Source: Eutreptiella sp. 'Long Island Sound 2002' (taxonomy: Eukaryota; Euglenozoa; Euglenophyceae; Eutreptiales; Eutreptiaceae). Taken from it: a stretch of 64,000 bases of DNA. Location: contig OZ038392.1 of assembly GCA_964036045.1 (NCBI GenBank), forward strand, positions 23,648,090 through 23,712,089, given 5' to 3'. Positions within the stretch are counted from its first letter, which is position 1. Each line of letters starts with the position of its first letter. The translations under genes were made by a program, and so were the position numbers. Below, in pieces: positions 12,008 through 21,900 of the stretch. Below the pieces are notes generated by a model. That model was not told where the DNA came from, did no database searches, and worked only from the letters and a program-made list of their open reading frames with translations.

Positions 12008-12498
12008 AGCGATTGACACAAAGATATGCCCTTGGAGGGGCATGACATATCGTGGTGGGAGCTACATTTTTGGGCAATATGTGGTATGTGCCATGTGTTG
12101 TGTTGTGTGCCCATTTGGCGGGTCCATTACTCCAAGCCAAGCCCGCCAATGGACCTCATATTGTGCAAGCCCCTTCTCCATACTCCCTACTGTCAATTGC
12201 AAGCCTAACCTTCGTGAAGGGAAGCTTGTGTGGTGAACCCGAAGCGATGCGTTGGGAGCAAGGTGTGTGTTTTGCAATTTTCCATATTTTCATGTGCCCA
12301 TTTGGAAGGCAGCGCTCGTTACCTTTCAAAGCGCCCCAAGTGGAGCACATATGTGGGATCGGAGGTCATTGGTGTCAAGTCATTGTGTATGGAAGGATTA
12401 GTTGATTACTCAATCCAAGGCGAAGATATTATAATATATTTGTGCGCCTTTCAAGGCACCTTTGTGTGTCTTTTTGCCAATTTTGCCATTTTTGGCTC

Positions 12499-12556
12499 GT
12501 CATGATGTCAAGTGGCGACCGTGTATCTCAACGTTGCGCTCAATTGACATCATGAC
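12499..12556. repeat. Perfect 13-bp inverted repeat in E LTR
   Basis: Arms GTCATGATGTCAA and TTGACATCATGAC are separated by 32 nt. The copy in the 3' LTR is at 26733-26790 with both arms unchanged. Confidence 0.8.
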
Positions 12557-14137
12557 CCAACTATGTTATGAGGGTACATACTTCGGTAGCCAACATATCT
12601 TGGACCCGGCGAATAACTCCTCTTAGGCTTGGCATGCCGTGGCCGCCATGTTGGCGATTTGGGACTATCCCAAATCATGGGCTCACTTGGCGACCCTGCC
12701 ATTCCCAATACCAGAGGAGTTGGGCGACGCCCCAAAGATATGTTGGACATATATGACTTGATACCAATCCTATGGCACACTCCGGTCCGAGTCGGGTATG
12801 TGCCTCATTTGCCCTAACCATGAGTGTGCGCAATTTTGGCCATTTTGAGCATTTTTCCACTTTTGCTGCCCGCCGTGCACTATGTTCTAACCCTCGTGCA
12901 CGCCGGACGCATGGACCAATGGACCATATATGACATGGGTGTTATGGGTAATGGTCCCCATGGTCCACACACCACGTGGGCGAAGCGGAGCTGCCTTCGT
13001 TAAGGCGCTAGGCCAAATTAAGTATGGGCAATTTTGCCATTTTTGCATTTGTGGACCCAATTGGGATCGTCACCACGCCGAGTGGCATGGAGATCTTGGG
13101 GAGCCAAGGGCATGGGAGTCTCTGTTGGACTCCTGGTGGATCACGTATGGAATGGCGGATCCGATCTCCAAGCCGGCGTGGAGATATACTATTGGGAGCA
13201 CACTAAATTTTGGCTCATTTCAAGCAGCCAAAATGACCCAATTTTGGGACCCCAATTTCCCCCTTCCGTGTGGTCAATTGGCGCCCCCATTTCTCTAAGC
13301 CCATAGAGAGCCCGGACCTAAATCCAAGTTGTACACTCAGATTAAAGTCCTAGGTCCTGCCTCCTACCCTGTGAGCCATTGGCCTTACCTTGGCCGAGCG
13401 GGCCGCGCGTGGGAATGACGCCAATTTTGGTGATTTTGGCATCATGACCCCACTTGACTCATCCGTGTTGCCCTGATGCCGGAATCTCAGAGGGAACCAG
13501 GTTGGGTGAGGGCTCCAGGGAGTTTGTACTCGAAGGGCATAGGGTCAGTTGCCTCGTCCCTACCTCTGGCGGGTCCGGACGAGGGGTCATTTTTGGGGAT
13601 TTTTGAGTTAATTTCAGTTTGGGCTGAAACAGCCCATTTTCAGCTACCAACTCCTGGGTGATAATGGCGGGGCCATATCTCTGGCTCAAAGAGGAGTTGG
13701 GACTCGCCGTTAAGGGAGCATAGGGAGCTACTGTCGGTTGGCCTCGGAGCCCATTGGCTGCGGGGAACTCGCCTGTGGCTGTGCGGGACACCTCTCCCAT
13801 TGGCAGGGTTTCAGGGTCCGGACTGAGCAGGGCATGGGTTGTGTTTGAGCCCCCGCCCCCATTAGCCACTGAGAGGGTCGGACCTGGGATTGGGATATGA
13901 GTTGGGACTGAGTGTCTATGGTCCTGTGATGCCCTTACCCCAGTCCAGTCTTAACCCCATGTGTACATATCCTGATGTGTTGCTGTACATACTTTCGTTC
14001 CCTCTTTGCAGAGTGGCAAGGATTCTGAAACGCTTTGTCACATGACAACGCATTGATGCCCTTGTGAGCGTAGTGCTTTGCCTGCCTGCTCACTTGCGTG
14101 TGTCCACCGCAGCGTCCCGTGGCCGGCCCCCCACGGG

Positions 14138-14154
14138 AACGCGTCAAAAGCGTT
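14138..14154 (+). other. Hairpin straddling the E LTR / leader junction
   Basis: AACGC (14138-14142) pairs with GCGTT (14150-14154) across the LTR end at 14146. No TGG-starting primer binding site follows this LTR, unlike elements B, C and D. Initiation of reverse transcription may therefore use a different tRNA part or self-priming; this is inference only. Confidence 0.4.
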
Positions 14155-14597
14155 TCACCGCCGCGGGGTTACCCAGCCCTCGCGTGCCACTCGGGGCCAA
14201 GAACCCCGAGCAGCGCGTCGCAGCAGCGCGGCGCAGTTCGCGGCTCGCAGCGCAGCGCAGCGTCTCGCAGCGCAGCGCAGCAGCTCGCAGCGCCACTCAG
14301 CGACAGCGCCGAGTTCGTCACGGAGCCCGCAGCGCCGTCCAGCGCATCGCCCTGACCGCGCAGCAACCGTGAAAGAGGTGCACAGACCAGGACTCCTGCA
14401 TCAGCCCCATCGGCCGACCCGGAGTCCCATCGGCCGACCAGCAAGGCCGCGTCAACCACCTCCACAACCACCGGCTGACCAGCACCAGCCGCACTTCCAA
14501 TCCAGTGCTGCAGCACCCTCCTCAACAACCACAACCAGTTCGTTGAGTTGAACGAGTGCACATCAAGGACTTCGAGACCATCTACGCCCCCGCTGCC
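14147..14597 (+). other. Leader of element E with CAGCGCAG-type short repeats
   Basis: 450 bp of GC-rich sequence between LTR and gag ATG. A block at about 14215-14310 consists of degenerate tandem GCAGCGCAG/CTCGCAGCG units that would make a highly structured RNA. No ORF of its own is supported. Packaging or priming signals would be expected here. Confidence 0.55.
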
Positions 14598-17500
14598 ATG
14601 GTGAATTGGCAGGAAGCGGGCAGGACGTGGCCGCGGCCCCACCCCCATGCAGCACGCCTGCTGCGTGGGTTGGTTTGGGACCAGCATTACCGCCACAGCC
14701 ACCCCCAGTGCGAAGGCGGCATGCCCAGGAGCTTCGAGCTCCGCACGGACATCGCCCCCGACCGCCTGCAGGCCGTGGAGGACTGGCTGCGGGCGGAAGG
14801 GTACGAGTACCGCCACCAGCAGAGGCGCTGGAGGGCGTGGACCCGGCCGGACAGGCCCGGCGAAGGGCTGCGCCCCGACGGGATCGAGGAGGACGAGGAC
14901 CCCAACGCCTACCCGTCGGGCGCCTCGATCAACGTCTCCCTGTGGGACGTGATCGAGAAGAACTTCCCGGAACCGGGGAGCGAGCGCAGGCTGCAGGGCA
15001 GCAGCAGCGCGTCTCCGGCGACGGAGAAGAGGTCCGCCGGGGACAAGAAGAGGGACCGGAGGTGGCGGGAGTACCAGGAGTCCCTGGCTGCCGAAGCCGC
15101 CCAAGGCGCCAAGGGCGGAACCCCAGCCCCCAGTCCCCAACGGCCCAATGGTGGTCACCACCCCGGCTCCACCACCCTTGGCGACTACATCCAAGTCGCC
15201 AAGCAGACCCAGGCCAAGCCCCGTCCGCTGCTCCTGAAGGCCCGGCAGGCCTCAGCAGGCCCCAGCAGCGACATCGAGTCGGCCCACCGCGGGAGGACGC
15301 CGGCCGACCAGGCCAGCTCCAGCAGCAGCGTCGCTCCCGAAAGGGACGTGGCGCGCGCCTGTGAGCGCGCCTGTGGGGTGCCCTGCAACCGTCGGGTTGC
15401 CCGGCAACGGGCCAAGCAGTACAGCGCTGCTGTGGAGGGCGCCGCCGGCATCGCCCAGGAGGAGGCTGCGCAGTGGGCGCATGGCAGGGCCATCCACACC
15501 CAGACCGTGGCGGCCATTGCGGCCGGACTCACGGCCGTAGCCGCCCATGGGGCAGCGACTGCCCAGGTCAACGGTGAGTTGGCGGCAGCCGACGAGGAAG
15601 CCCGCCTGACGCAGGAGGCCATTGCCTGCAAGGAGGCCGAGGTGAAGGCGCTCGGGGAGGCGCTTGCCCAAGAGAGGGCAAAGAAGGAGGCGGAGGAAAG
15701 GGCCCACGCCGAAGCAACGGCTAAGGCCCAGGAGGACGCCGCCAAGAAGGAAGCCATCGAGGCCGCGCGACGGAAGGTCGCTGAGGAGAAGGCCAAGACA
15801 GAGGCGGAGCTGGCGGCGTTGGAGGCGCAGAAGGCGCAGCTGCTGCAGGCCCGGGAAGCCGAGGCGGCTCGTGCTCGGGAAGAAGCCGAGGCGCGAGCTG
15901 CCGCAGCCACCGCCGCCGCAATGGAGGAGGCAGAGGCCAAACTCCGCCACGAGACTCCCCCGGGAGGATCGCGAGTGGAGACCCTTCGAAGGCTTTTCGA
16001 AGGGGACGCCTCCTCCAGGATGAAGCTGGATGAGGCGGACACGGGCAGCAGTGGGAGCGGTAGCACCACCGCCCGTCGACGGAGGAAGGGCAAGGGGAAG
16101 ACCCCCGAGAGGCCGCGGAGGCCAGCAGGTGGGCACCCCCACGACAGTGACCCCTTCTTCACCGCCAGTGACGGGGATGAACGAGGCCGTCGACATCGCC
16201 AAGTGGTGGCTTGGACGGGCGGGGGTGGCGGAGACGTCCCCATGGAAGGTGAGGATGAGGATCCCCCTCCTCCCTACCGAAGCTCCGAGTCCTCCGTGAC
16301 CGAGACGCCCAGGTGGGGCGACATGGACGAAGATGACGACATGGAGTTCGGCATCACGAGGAAGCGCCCATCCTCGGACCCACCGAGGCGACCCGGCGGA
16401 GACCCACTGGGACCCCCTGGCGGAGGACCTTCAGGACCCCCTGGAGGACGCCCACCAAGTGGACCCCCTGGAGGCGGACCACCGGGCGGGGGAGGACCCC
16501 CTGGACCGGGCGGACCCGGCGGAGGCCCTCCTGGAGGACCCCCTGGGGACCCCGACGACCCACCAGGGAACGGCGACCCGGATGCCACCTGGCGGTGGAT
16601 TGTCTACCTCCGCAGGAGAGTCCAGTTGCTCGAGCTGGAGGTGGACACGGGCAAGAGCGAGATGGCTCGCATCTCCACGGTCGCCGCGCGCGCGCAGAAG
16701 GACCTGGACATCGCCAGAGCCGAGACCAAGTCGCTGACCAACGTCGTCAGCGGCCTGCAGGAGAGGCTGGATGCGCTGGAAGCCCGTGGGAGAGTCGGCA
16801 GCGACCACCCACCCCTGGAGTCAGGCTCGTCGGACGACGGCTGGGGACCCGGACCAGGTCCAGGCAGACCCCACGCCCCCGGCGGAGCCCCCAGGAGTCG
16901 CCCCAGCGCCAGTGCCCCCTCTCTCACCGCCCCCTCTCACCACAGCGCGGGCCGCCGCAACGAGCGCGTGCCGCCCGGCAGTGGCAGTGAGGAATGGCGC
17001 GATGAGTGGCTCAGCGCGGACTACCACAACCGCCGTGCTCCACCGCGGACGCCTGTACGCCCCCGACGCCCGCCACCAGCCCCGGTGCCAATCCCCAGGG
17101 CTGGAGGACGTTATGGTGGACTCAGGGATGAGGTCCCCAGAGGAGACGTGGAGTGGGATGTCGGCGAAGGTGAGGACCTGGACCTGGACCTGGACCTGGA
17201 GGAGTTCGACATCAGCCCGCCGCGTGGTGTACGACGGGAGGCCGCTGAACGCAGCCGCCGGCGCCGTGATGAGGACGCGTACATGGATGCAGTACGGCGT
17301 GAACATTTCGGTTCAGCGTACGTGGAGGAACCGCGGCGTAGCCACAGGGATTCCATGGAGGAGATGGACGTGGCGGCCGTGGGAGTCCGTGGGCGAGGCC
17401 GATGGGAACCTCGGTCGACCTCGCGGCCGGCGTTCATGGTCTCTAAGGCCGCGGACGCCGCCGTGTGGGAAGACTTGAAGGACATCAAGCCCCCCATGTA

Positions 17501-18926
17501 CGATGGCAACCCCCTCAACCTCGACCGCTTCTTGGAGAAGCAGGACGATTGGGGGCTGACCGTCACTGAAGACCTACCTCCCGCGGATGCGGAGAGATAT
17601 GTCTTCAAATGGTTCAGGTACCGCCTGCCGGAAGTGCTCGGCGAGCTATACTTCGTGGCGACCAAGGAGGGGAAAATCAAGACCCTCAAGGACGCCAAGA
17701 AGTGGCTCAACGAGCAGGAGCGGGTGGACGCTCCGCAGGTGGCTGCCAAGCGCTGGAAGTCCATCAAGCTTGAGCATGATGGACGGGAGATCCGCCTACG
17801 GGACTGGCGTGACTTCCGAGGGAAATACACCCTCTTCCGCCGCAATGTGGAGGATTGGAACGAGGGTGACGAGCAGGCTCGCCTGCTCTCCATGCTGCCG
17901 GAAGCATGGATCAAGAGGGTCACCAAGGAGGAATCCAAGAGGGCCAAGTCCAACCACACGGTCAAGATGATGCTCCCCAAGGAGTATCATACGAACGTGG
18001 TGTCTTGGGCGAAGAAGAACGTGGCCCGGGATGTCAAACGGCACTCCCTGCGGAACGCCCTTCTCATCACCGTCTCGGGCGATCGCGAGAAGACCGCGAT
18101 GTGGCGCCTTGACGATTGTGAGTCGAGCGGCCAGACCATCCGTCTGCAGCCCATCCCGGCGCGGATGAGCTGCGACGAGATCCTGGAGTGGGTTGGCGAG
18201 GAAGTACTCAAGGAGTACCGAAACCTCCACCACACCCGCGGGTTGAGGCCCGGCGACCGCGACGTCAACTACGTTGGCGAGGGACCTGGCGGGGAAGATG
18301 CCATGGACCCAGCGGGAGCCGGCGGCGATGAGACTCTCGTCGACGATGACGACGACGATGAGCCCGCCGAAGTGGCCGTGTGTGCCTTCGTGGCCAAGAA
18401 CGTGAGCGCGGGGACCAAGCCAGCAAACTGGAAGCCCCTGCAGCAAGGTTGGAAGAAGCAGGAGAAGAGGGACCCTCGCCGCATTGGCGACCCTCCGCTG
18501 TCCTTTGGGGAGTTCATACGAGCTCACCCTCAGGGCTGTTTCGTGTGTTATGGGAGGAAGAAAGGCTTCAACCATGACCACCGAACATGCCCCGTCCACA
18601 AGGCTGACACGGAGGCTTACAAGAAGGCGCACGGGTCGAAGAAGCGTGCGCCCGCGGGTATCCGGGAAGCCAAAATGGAGGTCGACAAGGACGAGCTGGC
18701 CAAGCTGATGTCGTCGGTGGGGACCGAGCTGGCCAAGGAGATCCAGGAGATCAAGCGGAACTGGGTCCCCAGGTCGGACAACAAGAACAAGGAGAACAAC
18801 CAGAATGACCAGAACAAGGACAAGGACAAGAAGGGTAAAGGAGGAGGTAAAGGGGGAAGAAAGAAGGGCGTCAACGACGTTGAGGCCGAGGAGAACACCC
18901 CCTCTTCCACAACCGACGCCCCCTAG
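14598..18926 (+). CDS. gag: Gag polyprotein of chromovirus E (1442 aa)
   Basis: Start chosen at ATG 14598, in a strong context (TGCCATGG); the frame is open slightly further upstream but only from a GTG. The protein is unusually long for Gag. In order it has: a W/R-rich N-terminal domain (residues ~1-130), a basic/Ser-rich linker, a long Ala/Glu/Lys coiled coil (~331-448), a Pro/Gly-rich repeat stretch (~592-660, GGPPGGP-like units), a second coiled coil (~664-735), RS/DE-rich disordered sequence, a capsid-like helical domain (~947-1160, starting near VWEDLKDIKPPMYDGNP), and a knuckle-like CFVCYGRKKGFNHDHRTC at ~1314. The knuckle spacing is not the classic C-X2-C-X4-H-X4-C. The C-terminus is Lys/Gly/Asn-rich and ends at TAG 18924-18926. 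Pol follows in the same frame. The role is particle assembly and RNA binding. No internal stop or frameshift is seen. Confidence 0.85.
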   Translation: MVNWQEAGRTWPRPHPHAARLLRGLVWDQHYRHSHPQCEGGMPRSFELRTDIAPDRLQAVEDWLRAEGYEYRHQQRRWRAWTRPDRPGEGLRPDGIEEDEDPNAYPSGASINVSLWDVIEKNFPEPGSERRLQGSSSASPATEKRSAGDKKRDRRWREYQESLAAEAAQGAKGGTPAPSPQRPNGGHHPGSTTLGDYIQVAKQTQAKPRPLLLKARQASAGPSSDIESAHRGRTPADQASSSSSVAPERDVARACERACGVPCNRRVARQRAKQYSAAVEGAAGIAQEEAAQWAHGRAIHTQTVAAIAAGLTAVAAHGAATAQVNGELAAADEEARLTQEAIACKEAEVKALGEALAQERAKKEAEERAHAEATAKAQEDAAKKEAIEAARRKVAEEKAKTEAELAALEAQKAQLLQAREAEAARAREEAEARAAAATAAAMEEAEAKLRHETPPGGSRVETLRRLFEGDASSRMKLDEADTGSSGSGSTTARRRRKGKGKTPERPRRPAGGHPHDSDPFFTASDGDERGRRHRQVVAWTGGGGGDVPMEGEDEDPPPPYRSSESSVTETPRWGDMDEDDDMEFGITRKRPSSDPPRRPGGDPLGPPGGGPSGPPGGRPPSGPPGGGPPGGGGPPGPGGPGGGPPGGPPGDPDDPPGNGDPDATWRWIVYLRRRVQLLELEVDTGKSEMARISTVAARAQKDLDIARAETKSLTNVVSGLQERLDALEARGRVGSDHPPLESGSSDDGWGPGPGPGRPHAPGGAPRSRPSASAPSLTAPSHHSAGRRNERVPPGSGSEEWRDEWLSADYHNRRAPPRTPVRPRRPPPAPVPIPRAGGRYGGLRDEVPRGDVEWDVGEGEDLDLDLDLEEFDISPPRGVRREAAERSRRRRDEDAYMDAVRREHFGSAYVEEPRRSHRDSMEEMDVAAVGVRGRGRWEPRSTSRPAFMVSKAADAAVWEDLKDIKPPMYDGNPLNLDRFLEKQDDWGLTVTEDLPPADAERYVFKWFRYRLPEVLGELYFVATKEGKIKTLKDAKKWLNEQERVDAPQVAAKRWKSIKLEHDGREIRLRDWRDFRGKYTLFRRNVEDWNEGDEQARLLSMLPEAWIKRVTKEESKRAKSNHTVKMMLPKEYHTNVVSWAKKNVARDVKRHSLRNALLITVSGDREKTAMWRLDDCESSGQTIRLQPIPARMSCDEILEWVGEEVLKEYRNLHHTRGLRPGDRDVNYVGEGPGGEDAMDPAGAGGDETLVDDDDDDEPAEVAVCAFVAKNVSAGTKPANWKPLQQGWKKQEKRDPRRIGDPPLSFGEFIRAHPQGCFVCYGRKKGFNHDHRTCPVHKADTEAYKKAHGSKKRAPAGIREAKMEVDKDELAKLMSSVGTELAKEIQEIKRNWVPRSDNKNKENNQNDQNKDKDKKGKGGGKGGRKKGVNDVEAEENTPSSTTDAP

Positions 18927-18960
18927 CGGAGCCCCTGCAGCCAAGGGCCCCAGCTAGGGC
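18924..18960 (+). promoter_or_regulatory. In-frame gag-pol stop (TAG-CGG) of E with downstream complementary blocks
   Basis: The stop TAG is followed by CGG, and the same frame is then open for 5 kb. Downstream, GCCC (18931-18934) can pair with GGGC (18945-18948), and the overlapping GCCC (18947-18950) with GGGC (18957-18960), giving mutually exclusive hairpins or a compact pseudoknot 5 nt or more after the stop. Stop codon plus structured 3' RNA is the known layout of readthrough sites. Confidence 0.6.
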
Positions 18961-21900
18961 GGTCGCAGGATGGTGACGTGGGAAGCGCCGATCCATCCCA
19001 GTCGGGAGTCGATAAGCACAAGGGGACTGCCGCGGGCCGAAGGCCCGGTCCGGCACCCAGTCGCGGAGGCGGGGTGAGGGCAAGTGAAGGCACGAACCCT
19101 TGCACCCGTCCGTCCTTCGCGACCAAGAACGTGTTTGATGTACTACAGGATCTATCCGAGAGTATCGGAGGATCACCCGGACCGCAGCTGGATGCTGCAG
19201 ATGGGCAGCCTGAGCCCATTGTCCACGACCTGCACCAGTCGCTTGTTGAGCTTCTGGAACGGCCAGAGATCCTGAGTTTGCACGCCGTGCGCCGTGTCGG
19301 TCGCGAGCGGCAGTTGCATCTTAAGGTCCGTGCCCTATGCGGGGAAGTGGAAAAGGTTTTCGACGTGTTGGTCGACACGGGAGCTCAAGTCAGCTTGGTC
19401 AAGGCTGGCCTACTTCCACCAGAGTGTCTGACCGACAGTCGGAAACCTGTCAGGCTGAAGGTGGCGAACGGCCAGTACATGGTGGGAGGCACGAAGGAAG
19501 CGGCCATTGGGCTGCAGTTCGTGAACCATCGTGAGCTGAGCCGCCCAGACCTCGGCAAGGAAATCCTCCTGCACGGTAGCTTCCACGAGGCCGAGATGGA
19601 CTGGGACATGATCGTCGGGTACGACTTCATGATGGAGACGGACTCCGGCGTCCTCCCGGCCCAGGCCTCCATGACCCTGTACCAGGACGACCAGCTCTCG
19701 TGGCTTTCGTCACCTGAGCACCATGTGGAATGCCAATGGATCCACCCCGAACGCAATCAGCTCGAAGTGGCCGCGCTGGACACTGAGCCTACTGGGCCAG
19801 CGAACCAGGAGTACCGCGTAAGGCCGGAAGTGGCGTACCGAGTGGTTGCGGACCTGGGAGCGTCGGATCTGGCCCTGGATGCGTTCTCTCCAGGAACCTC
19901 CGCCCATCTGCGGGTATGTGAGAAGTACTGGAGCGCCCAGGACTCCGCGTGGAAGAAGCACTGGGGTCCGCATCAGGGATTGATGTGGATCCATTGCCCC
20001 CGTTGGGACATTCCAAGAGCGATAGCGAAGATTCGCAAGGACCGCTCCAAGGCAGTGCTGGTTGTTCCTATGGGATGCACCGAGGAGGAAAGTACCCGAC
20101 ATTGGGTAGCCTCATTGACCAACATGACCTTGAACAAGGTCGTCCTACCGGCTGGAGAGAGTGTCTATCAGGACGCTAAGGGACAGCCCATGCCACCCCA
20201 GAGATGGCCAACAGATTTCCACTATGTGGATGGGGGCCTTGATCAGGCCGACACCACGGACTTCGTGTGTGTCAACCGTATCATAGCAGAGCCTTGGAGG
20301 CAATGCTTTGCGGTTCCCCCTGTTGACATCGAAGAATCGGACTCCGAAGACCCCTTCACTGAAGAGGAGTGGGATCTGGTTCAGGGGTATATGGATCAGC
20401 CCTTTCACGACTGGGGAAACCAGCGTGAGGGCAAAGGCCAGGACAAAGCCTGGTGGGAAGTGGACTCAATCGTCTCCGGTTCCTATGACGGGAATACCTT
20501 CGTGCAGAGGGTGCTGGATCACATGTCCAGCCAAGACGAGCCGCCTGGCGGTAACCCACCCACCTACGGCGATCTGTTCCGAGGCAAGACCAGAGATGGC
20601 CCTTTGGGCCACCTGGGAAGACCACCTGAGCCGAAAGCGAGCGGGGTCGCTACCCCTCAAGTAAGCTCCGTGGTTCAAGTGCCCGGAAAAGCCAAGGCGG
20701 AGTCCGATGACTGCCCCAAGATCCAGGCGTTGAGGGCCAGGCTGAAGCAGAAGTATGGTGAGACCTTCTTCAGCGGCAAACCTGTGTTCCCCCCACCGGT
20801 GCGTGGACCGTATGGCGAGGCCAAGATACGACTGAAGCAGGACCCCCGTGTGTATCGTCACCGGGAGTTTGCCCTGAGGGGCGAGAGGAAAGAGGCCATG
20901 GAGAAGATCCTCCGTGACTTCATCCAGAGAGGCTGGCTCGAGCCGTGCCACTCCGAATGGGCCTCTCCTTGCTTCGTCGTCCCCAAGAAGGTAGCCGGTG
21001 AGTGGCGGCTCGTGGTCGACTACCGCGGCCTGAACGCCCAAACGCAGCACGACAGCTATACGCTGCCCCTCATTGAGGAGATGCTGCAAAAGCAACACCG
21101 GCGGAGGATCTTCACGGTGATTGACCTGAAACATGGTTATCATCAGATGCCTCTCGCCGAAGAGTCCCGTGCCTGCACAGCCATGAGCACCCCACTTGGA
21201 CCTCTCCAGTGGAAGGTGATGCCTATGGGCGTTACCAACGGCAATGCGGCTTTTCAGCGGATGCTGGAGAACCTGCTTGAGCCGGTGCGCGACTGTGCGG
21301 ACCCCTTCGTGGACGACGTGATCATCGCGTCCGGGGACTCCAGCATGAGCTACGAGGAGCTCCTGGAGGCACACGAGAGGGACGTCACTCGAGTGCTGGA
21401 CCTTCTGGTTCGGCACAAACTCACGGGCAGCAGTGACAAGGCCACCATTGCGGTAAGCGAGGTGGTCTTCGCTGGCCACGTGGTCGGGAACGGGCAGCGA
21501 AAGCCCATACCTGGCAAGGTGGCTGCGATTGAGCACTGGGAAAAGCCCAAGACGGTCTCTGAGCTACGGGCGTATCTGGGGTTCTGCAACTACTACTCGG
21601 GGTATATCAAGATGTATGCCGAGTATGCAGCCCCCATGACGACCATGCTCAAGGGCAACCGAGAGGAGACCAAGAAGGGGTCCAAGAAGGCTCTGGTTTG
21701 GACTGAAGAGTCCGACCGTGCCTTTGGGGGGATGAAGCAGGCGCTGCTATCCGCAGTGGGTCTGCACCTCGTGGATCCCGACCGAGGGTTCGTCCTGCGC
21801 ACCGACGCTTCCGACTACGCCATTGGCGCTGTGTTGGAGCAAGTGCTTGACGACGGGAGGCACGTGCCCGTGGCCTTCTGGAGCCGAGTCCTGGCGGAAG

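Larger units (their letters stand above)
11203..14146 (+). repeat. 5' LTR of element E (2944 bp)
   Basis: A very long LTR for the Ty3 group. It carries two strong inverted repeats: an 11-bp arm hairpin with a 5-nt loop (CATAGGAACTC at 11981-11991, GAGTTCCTATG at 11997-12007), and 13-bp arms (GTCATGATGTCAA at 12499-12511, TTGACATCATGAC at 12544-12556). Both are perfect and are retained in the 3' LTR. A 234-codon frame (11224-11928) is open in both LTRs, but differences between the copies are mostly amino-acid changing, so I do not call it a gene. A ~41-bp segment near 13345-13390 is absent from the 3' LTR. Confidence 0.88.

Noticed and set aside
12485-12498. GCCATTTTTGGCTC resembling the core of the dinoflagellate spliced leader
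   Set aside because: It has one extra T and wrong flanks, lies in a T-rich stretch of the E LTR, and similar TTTTGCCATTTT runs are common nearby. Not evidence of trans-splicing here.
15185-16243. Long minus-strand ORFs opposite E gag (also 14169-15194 and 17796-18944)
   Set aside because: Shadows of a GC-rich coding strand; repetitive Ala/Ser/Leu content and no motifs, while the plus strand carries a clear Gag.
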